From Mermis nigrescens (Eukaryota; Nematoda; Enoplea; Mermithida; Mermithidae): 64,000 bases of DNA. The position numbers and the translations under genes were made by a program. Positions 60,101-64,000 of the stretch are shown piece by piece (the stretch's first letter is position 1; every line of letters begins with the position of its first letter). The stretch spans positions 8,172,342 through 8,236,341 of the forward strand of contig JAVLUZ010000154.1 of the NCBI GenBank assembly GCA_036768485.1, read 5' to 3'. Under the pieces are notes generated by a model, which saw only the letters and a list, made by a program, of their open reading frames with translations, did no database searches and was not told the origin of the DNA.

Positions 60101-63100
60101 TTATAATATTATTATTTTATTATTATTATTATATTATATTATATTATTATTATATTATATTATTATAATATTATTTTATTATAATTATATTATTGTTATA
60201 CTATTATCATAGTTCGCATTCAAGCTTACACTGTACGTGCATTTGTTTCTCTGCAGAAATTTCAGAAAATATAGCTTAGGTCCAGAGCTGAAGTCATCAA
60301 ATATTTCTGAACTTCATTCATTAAGGTCGCATTCAGATTGGCCCGCAAGTGTTTCAACCACAATAGCTGAATTTGACATATTGCAAAATTGTAAATGTTT
60401 TTTTAGAGTGCAAACATAGGGCAACAAAATCTTAAAATTTCTCCGAGATACCTTTGTTATTCTGTTTTTGGTTTACACTTTTGTAAATATCAGTTTTTTA
60501 GTAAATATAACAGAGAAGTTATGGTCTAACTAGCCCAAAAATGATTTATTGTAAGCTCCTCGTTATAGCTTTTATGCTCTTTAATTTAAAGCGATGCGAC
60601 TTACATCATTTAGCAAAAAAAGCTTTGGCTACAAGACTTTTAACCATAGGTGGGCGGCACCAAAGTTCTGGGGGTGCAAGATTGTTTTAAGGGTCAAAAA
60701 TGGTGGTATGGCGAAAAAACACCATTTTCCAACGTTTTCCATCGAGCACTATCCATTGGTATAAAAAAATTGCGAAAAAACAAAAAAATTTTCAAAAATT
60801 CAATTCTGGGAGGGGGTATTTTGGTTTCTAGGGGATGCATACCCCCAACCCCCACGCCCAGGTTTGCTTCTAACTAGTGATTTCCGATTACTAGAATTCG
60901 TTTGCGACGCATTTTTGTAAATCCGCAAGTTTTTATTGCATACAAACACAATTAAAACGTAACAAGATAAAAACTCACAAAACTGAACTAATAAATTTGT
61001 CGATTCTGAAGACAAGCACATTAAACAATAGTGTGAAGATGCTTTAATGGCCAATCTAACAGAAAAAAGTTAATATTGGCGTGTCTAGCAAAAATTGACT
61101 AGATTTAAAATCCTAATTACGTACTTTTTGCTGCAACTTACTAAAAAAGTGATGTTTACAAAAGTGTAAACCAAAAACTGAATAACAAAGGTTGATGCTT
61201 ACTTTATTTTTGTTTGTTTGTTAAGGCATTTATCTTAAATATATTCTAATTATATTGAATGGCGGGAAGTCGTTTATCTTTGGAAGAAAAAATCAAATGT
61301 GTGCGACTGTATTCAATTTATGGAAGTGCTCATCAGGTTGTTCGGAAATGGCCGAAAGATTTCAGCTCACAACCGCCGGCTGTTAGAACAATTATCAACG
61401 TGAACACACGTTTTGATAAGACCGGAAGTGTTGCTGACCTTCCTCGCAGTGGAGGCCCAAGATCGTCGAGGTCTGAAGAAAACGTTGAATCTGTTCTGGA
61501 GGAGTTCCATAAGGAACTGGGTACCTCAATTCGAAAAGCATCAGCTCATTTGAATGTGGATAAAATGGCGATTCAGCGTATTCTCCAGGAACATGGCTTG
61601 AAGGCCTATCATCCTTCTCTGGTTCATGGCTTACTTGAAGATGATTACGATCGGCGCTTGGAATTTTGTGAAACATGGCTGAAAAAATTGGATGAAAATC
61701 GGGGATTGGAAGATCTTGTTTTATGGTCTGATGAGTCGATTTTTCACTAAGACGGTCATGTTAATCGCCACAACTGCATCTGTTGGGCACAAAAGAATCC
61801 GCACATGCAAATAGAACTTAGCTTAAAATCCCCACGGGTCTGCGTTTGGGCTGGATTATGGACGCAGGGAATCGTTGGCCCTTATTTTTTTGATGATACT
61901 GTTACACAAGAAAGCTATTTAACAATGCTAAATGATAGGCTTTGGCCAGATTTACAGGATTGCAATGAAGCGAATTCTATGTGGTTTATGCATGATGGCG
62001 CACCAGCCCACTATGCTCTTCCAGTTCGTCAATGGCTAGATGCGAAGTTTCCAAGCCGTTGGCTGGGTCGTCGAGGACCTGTTGAGTGGCCTCCGCGTTC
62101 ATGTGATCTTACTCCACCCGATTTTTTCCCTTGGGGCGTTTTGAAAGAAAAGGTATTCGCTCGAGACGCAGGCAATCTTGATGAGTTGCGCCAGTTCATC
62201 ACAGACGGATTTGCTGAGATAACGCCAGAGTTGTGCGCAAAAGTTTGCAGATCAGTCCGTCATAGACTATGGAAATGTACAGAGCTTAATGGCGCTCAAG
62301 TACTGTAAAGGTGCAATCCATTTATCCTCCATTTTTTAGTTTGGTTGTTAATCTACATTGTCCAGTATAAATTTCGATTGGAAATAAATTTTATCTCAAT
62401 GGAACTGTACGATTTCGTTGCACTACGTTGTACACTGTAATCAATTTAGATAGGTATTTAAAGTTTTTTAATCAATAGGAAATCTTTAGAGATTTAAACT
62501 CACTTAGATCGTCGCGCTTCTTTCTATCCGAATCTTCCGCTAGTGTAAACGATGGCAAACCGACGCTCTCTGGGCTTTCTTTGATTGACAAAAGGCAAAA
62601 GGCCGACCATGCAATTGAAATTATGCCTAAACCGGAGAATTTTCGGCCAATACAAGTCAGCGTAAGAGAAAGTTTACTCTCCACACCCGAAACTTTCATG
62701 TTTTTCGATTTTTGGGAAATCGCACCCTCAGGTGTTTTCTAGTCATTTTTTCTAGTTCTTAACTCCCGAAGAACAACAAAAATGTCGACAACTCAAACCA
62801 TGACCGTTTTTCAATTCCTTATCACTGATTAGCCCGATATATAAAAATTTAGGAGTCGAAATTCGGCTGCTGCCCCATAAAATGGTCCGAGCTAGTCATA
62901 CATCTAACACGGGGACCCCTACCCGACGTTGGTTGTTCCCCACTCCCCAAAAGCCTGAAACTGTTTGAACCCTCCCTCCCCGATTTTTGGGAAACATTAA
63001 ATTTTTCCATCTTTTTCTTTTTTTTGACCTTTTTTGACCGAAAATTGGAGGTCAATTACCCCTCCCCTAAATGGCCGGGAACCCCTAACCAAAATTTTGA

Positions 63101-63842
63101 GCCACTACATGTATGAATGGGGAAGCAGGACACCACCCAACCAAAGTTGGTTCTCCCCATTCTCCGACAACCAGAAAATTTTCGACCCTATCTCCGATAT
63201 TTTGGCAGAAACGAGCGTTTTTGGCCATTTTTGGGTACTTTTTGCCATTTTAGCCAAAATGGAAGGTCATTCACTCCTAAAAATGGCCCGAGGACGGAGG
63301 CCCCGCTGATTTCGAGCCGTTACATGCAAAAAGCCACCGAATTCTTGACACCGGAATTTGCAACCGAACGACACTTAAGACGCTGTCCGGTTTTCCGGTG
63401 TAAACCAATCACTATTTAGAAGTAAATAACAAAAAATAAAAAATAGGAATAAACAAATAAAGAATAAAAAGCAGAAATGAATAATTTTGCTCTCACGTCA
63501 GTGATAACGCGATATTATAGTATTCAAAATTGTAGAAAAGAATGCAAGACGTAAGAGGAGCATAAGTTTGCACTGCATTGCTTTACAACTACGCCAGTTT
63601 ACAAAACGTGCCGCTCATGCGTAAACGTTTTTCGTTAGGCGCACAGTGCGCATAAATTACGCTGGCCAATTTTGTCAACAAGCGAATACCCGAAAAAAGC
63701 GCGCAGCTTTAACAACCGCCATTTCGTCCAAAGCGATGATGCCAAAACCATCGCTTTTAACTCCGGTCACGTTCATGCTGGCCGACAATACTGACCACCA
63801 CGTGCCAAACTGGTCCTTTTGAACACCGAATAAAGTTTGAAG
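47365..63842 (-). CDS. SLC37A4: SLC37A4-like glucose-6-phosphate/phosphate antiporter, 3' six exons
   Basis: SLC37A4 (G6PT) is a major-facilitator carrier in the ER membrane. It exchanges glucose-6-phosphate for phosphate and feeds glucose-6-phosphatase (family knowledge). Exons on the minus strand: 63762-63842, 62504-62678, 59058-59311, 57732-57821, 50746-50884, 47365-47531. The phases agree at every junction, giving about 301 residues and a stop. Diagnostic stretches are [76 protein letters not shown] and [15 protein letters not shown]. The C terminus PRAKRD lacks the KKXX of the human protein. The first part of the protein (about 120 residues) is outside the window. The junction between the first two exons is the least certain: about 5-10 residues usual in the family are not seen. 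The introns shown are GT-AG. Confidence 0.93.
48019..48236 (-). mobile_element. F2 MITE copy
   Basis: Carries CCAAAGTTGGTCGCGA, GCCAGAAAATTTTCCCC and TTCAAGCCATTTCTAA, the order of a reversed F2. The ends are diverged. Confidence 0.72.
48288..48670 (-). mobile_element. F3 MITE copy
   Basis: Ends ACATGTATGTACAGC and AGATCATGTATG, with the TTTCTGACGATGCTCTACC block inside. Flanks GTTGCAATC and GTTACAAATC are similar with one indel. Confidence 0.78.
48681..48825 (-). mobile_element. Short F1-subfamily MITE
   Basis: Starts ACACGTGGGCGTGGG and ends GCCCATGTATG. It directly abuts the F3 copy. No flanking repeat could be called. Confidence 0.62.
49486..49936 (+). mobile_element. hAT-like 451-bp MITE, best copy
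   Basis: Ends CAGTGTTTTTTTTTG and AAAAAGAACCGTG. A perfect 8-bp duplication CTGACGTT lies at 49478-49485 and 49937-49944. The internal inverted stretch TTTGTACATGTACAAA occurs near both ends. Two hairpin-type motifs lie in the centre. Confidence 0.95.
50746..50884 (-). CDS. SLC37A4: SLC37A4-like, signature exon
   Basis: 139 nt coding [40 protein letters not shown] and VSLAAN. This is the most conserved part of the carrier. Acceptor CCGTAG and donor AATG/GTGAGG. Confidence 0.95.
50920..51150. repeat. Degenerate tandem repeat, about 45-bp unit
   Basis: About five or six units with AATTAATTAAAATGTGATGA followed by TTNACTATAA, in an intron of the SLC37A4-like gene. Confidence 0.75.
51200..51900. 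other. AT-rich intron stretch, nothing recognised
   Basis: No repeat family, exon or RNA was found. Base composition is extremely AT-rich. Confidence 0.4.
51930..54117 (+). mobile_element. Composite element T, fourth copy
   Basis: Starts with the block also seen at 31700 (AGATAATAAAAAATACAAG, CTTTATACTCAA), has only a short TGTAAAG array (52030-52210), and ends in a hairpin with arms 53628-53775 and 53945-54117. A hAT-like MITE is nested at 53003-53171. Confidence 0.65.
53003..53171 (+). mobile_element. hAT-like MITE (CAGGCACGTA family) nested in T
   Basis: Ends CAGGTACGTACATAGC and GCTACGTGCCTG. A perfect 8-bp duplication TTTAGCGG lies at 52995-53002 and 53172-53179. Confidence 0.95.
54479..54710 (-). 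mobile_element. F1 MITE copy
   Basis: Flanks GGCCGTTCC (54470-54478) and GGCCGCTCC (54711-54719) match 8/9. Confidence 0.88.
55386..55580 (+). mobile_element. hAT-like MITE (CAGTGGCGGATC family), 195 bp
   Basis: Ends CAGTGGCGGATCCAGG and AATCCGCCCCTG. A perfect 8-bp duplication GCTAACAT lies at 55378-55385 and 55581-55588. Confidence 0.96.
55977..56579 (+). mobile_element. hAT-like MITE (CAGGCACGTA family), interrupted
   Basis: Ends CAGGCGCGTATCTC and GCTACGAGCCTG. Flanks GCTTCCTT and GCTACCTT match 7/8. An insertion of about 410 bp (about 56021-56436) splits it after GTTCGGACC, which reappears as TTTCGGACC (8/9) on the other side. Confidence 0.85.
56021..56436 (+). mobile_element. Nested MITE of unassigned family
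   Basis: Bounded by the 8/9 repeat GTTCGGACC/TTTCGGACC. It contains GGGCGCTTTTTGAG, GGCGCGAAGCGCGG and a C-rich end with TATGTGCATGTGTGG. Related sequence occurs at 6190-6320. The 9-bp duplication allies it with F1-F3. Confidence 0.65.
57068..57172. repeat. (GATTAT)n/(TTA)n microsatellite
   Basis: About 40 bases of GATTAT units pass into TTA triplets. Confidence 0.95.
57732..57821 (-). CDS. SLC37A4: SLC37A4-like, 30-codon exon
   Basis: [20 protein letters not shown] then [10 protein letters not shown], aligning with the family NPR motif and the following membrane segment. Acceptor CTTTTTCAG and donor GAC/GTGAAT. It keeps phase 0 on both sides, which supports the call despite weak identity. 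Confidence 0.82.
57950..58345 (+). mobile_element. F3 MITE copy
   Basis: Starts GCATGATCTTGGGGGTCC, carries a CGCGCTTCGCGCC motif and ends CCATGCTGTGCATGC. Located just upstream of the 57732-57821 exon in transcript order. Confidence 0.78.
58395..58646 (-). mobile_element. F1 MITE copy
   Basis: Flanks GTTGGAGGC (58386-58394) and GTTGGGGGT (58647-58655) match 7/9. Full length, with both G-rich blocks. Confidence 0.86.
59058..59311 (-). CDS. SLC37A4: SLC37A4-like, central exon
   Basis: 254 nt coding [37 protein letters not shown] and [19 protein letters not shown]. This matches transmembrane segments 7 and 8 of the carrier. Acceptor TTAAG and donor GCG/GTAAAT. Confidence 0.92.
59355..59930 (+). 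mobile_element. F3-like element, expanded
   Basis: Has the F3 order: a C-rich start, GCTCGTCTAAGCGTTTTTAG, GACGCTTCGCGCC, TTTTTGACTATATTTCG and a GCTGTGCACG end. An A/T-rich insertion of about 150 bp (59400-59530) makes it longer than other copies. Confidence 0.62.
60044..60208. repeat. (ATT)n/(AT)n simple repeat
   Basis: About 165 bases of imperfect ATT and ATATT units. Confidence 0.92.
60451..61191. repeat. Inverted repeat arms resembling DD41D element termini
   Basis: 60451-60504 and 61137-61191 are reverse complements with about 4-5 differences in 55. Read toward the spacer each arm ends TTTTTTAG then TA. They look like a right and a left terminal inverted repeat facing each other, with 630 bp between. 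Confidence 0.85.
60645..60865 (+). mobile_element. F1 MITE copy
   Basis: Flanks ACTTTTAAC (60636-60644) and GCTTCTAAC (60866-60874) match 7/9. It lies in the spacer between the two inverted arms. Confidence 0.84.
61141..62449 (+). mobile_element. Tc1/mariner element, DD41D (rosa-like) type
   Basis: The left terminal repeat CTAAAAAAGTGATGTTTAC follows a TA at 61139. The transposase reading frame is 61259-62308. A possible eroded right end (minus strand CTAAATTGATTACAGTGTAC) reaches 62449, giving about 1.3 kb, the usual size. It lies in an intron of the SLC37A4-like gene, in antisense. Confidence 0.7.
61259..62308 (+). pseudogene. DD41D mariner-family transposase with one stop
   Basis: The product would be about 349 residues. 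An N-terminal helix-turn-helix region ([20 protein letters not shown]) is followed by a second DNA-binding domain (PRSGGPRSS, then [20 protein letters not shown]). The catalytic core has [13 protein letters not shown] and [16 protein letters not shown]. The second and third Asp are separated by 41 residues, as in the DD41D (rosa) branch. A single TAA at 61748-61750, just after WSDESIFH, breaks the frame; otherwise it is open. The element is probably young but inactive. Another possibility is a polymorphic or read-through stop. Confidence 0.92.
62504..62678 (-). CDS. SLC37A4: SLC37A4-like, loop exon
   Basis: Codes [32 protein letters not shown] and the cytoplasmic loop [12 protein letters not shown] to RKKRDDL. 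The donor CTAA/GTGAGT is strong. The acceptor GGAG was chosen because it keeps phase 0 with the previous exon. Confidence 0.78.
62897..63115 (-). mobile_element. F2 MITE copy
   Basis: Starts CATACATCTAACACGG and ends GAGCCACTACATGTATG, inverted termini. The next F2 copy begins within 10 bases, so no target repeat can be assigned. Confidence 0.82.
63118..63327 (-). mobile_element. F2 MITE copy, second in tandem
   Basis: Has the ACCAAAGTTGGTTCTCC, CCAGAAAATTTTCGACCC and GAGCCGTTACATG blocks. It sits directly beside the previous copy in the same orientation. Confidence 0.8.
63762..63842 (-). CDS. SLC37A4: SLC37A4-like, exon with QFGTWW motif
   Basis: 27 codons, [16 protein letters not shown] to MNVTG. 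The acceptor GTCAG and donor GGA/GTTAAA are acceptable. The upstream limit could be further left, because the acceptor lacks a clear pyrimidine tract. Confidence 0.8.
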
Positions 63843-64000
63843 CTGACGGCCAAAACTTTCGGATACAATAATTAATAAGACGTCCGTTCAGGAGGGCAGA
63901 CATGTAACCGGGGGGATCTAATTGTAATTTACCCCCAGCGTTTTTAACCGATCCATATAAGCTACAGTAACCAAACTTTACAAGGAGAAAGCTAAAAGCC

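Overview
The window is AT-rich nuclear DNA from an animal, most likely an arthropod. It carries two conserved animal genes on the minus strand, split by introns, in a background packed with short DNA-transposon derivatives. It also holds a DD41D Tc1/mariner relic, a Penelope-like GIY-YIG fragment, a tRNA-derived SINE and long tandem arrays. Nothing here points to bacterial or viral coding DNA. The species cannot be named from the sequence.

Layout. Positions 1-8786 lie downstream of the first gene and hold transposon relics, a Penelope-like endonuclease fragment, a tRNA-Cys(GCA) gene and an inverted minisatellite. Positions 8820-28102 (minus) are a complete erlin gene: nine exons, 1020 coding bases, 339 residues. 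Positions 28103-47364 are the interval between the genes, with a 2.3-kb array of about 21-bp units (34.2-36.5 kb), hAT-type MITEs and large composite repeats. Positions 47365-63842 (minus) are the 3' six recognised exons of an SLC37A4-like glucose-6-phosphate/phosphate antiporter. Its 5' exons lie beyond the window, and one of its introns holds the DD41D transposon.

The repeats can be sorted. F1, F2 and F3 are non-autonomous families of about 140-420 bp that duplicate 9 bp of target, and their ends resemble one another (CATACRTG). Several hAT-like families begin CAGNG and duplicate 8 bp. A composite element T has arrays of near-palindromic GTGTAAAGTTTACAC motifs and a terminal hairpin of about 180-bp arms; it occurs at least four times. 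Empty sites inside other repeats fix the boundaries of two insertions exactly.

The most unusual signal is in the erlin gene. Five of its eight introns are ordinary GT-AG introns. Introns 1, 5 and 6 lack a GT-AG pair in every register that keeps the reading frame. Each is instead bordered by a direct repeat that spans the exon junction: 7 bp exact within 9 (intron 1), 9/9 (intron 5) and 8/9 (intron 6). That is the footprint of insertions with 9-bp target duplication inside coding sequence, in a genome full of elements that make 9-bp duplications. The assembled frame still matches erlin end to end at the usual length. How such insertions are removed (non-canonical splicing, a transposon-excising RNA pathway, or something else) is inference, but RNA data could test it directly. 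The two genes have unrelated products (an ER membrane scaffold for protein degradation and an ER sugar-phosphate carrier), so their adjacency says nothing about a shared pathway beyond ER location.
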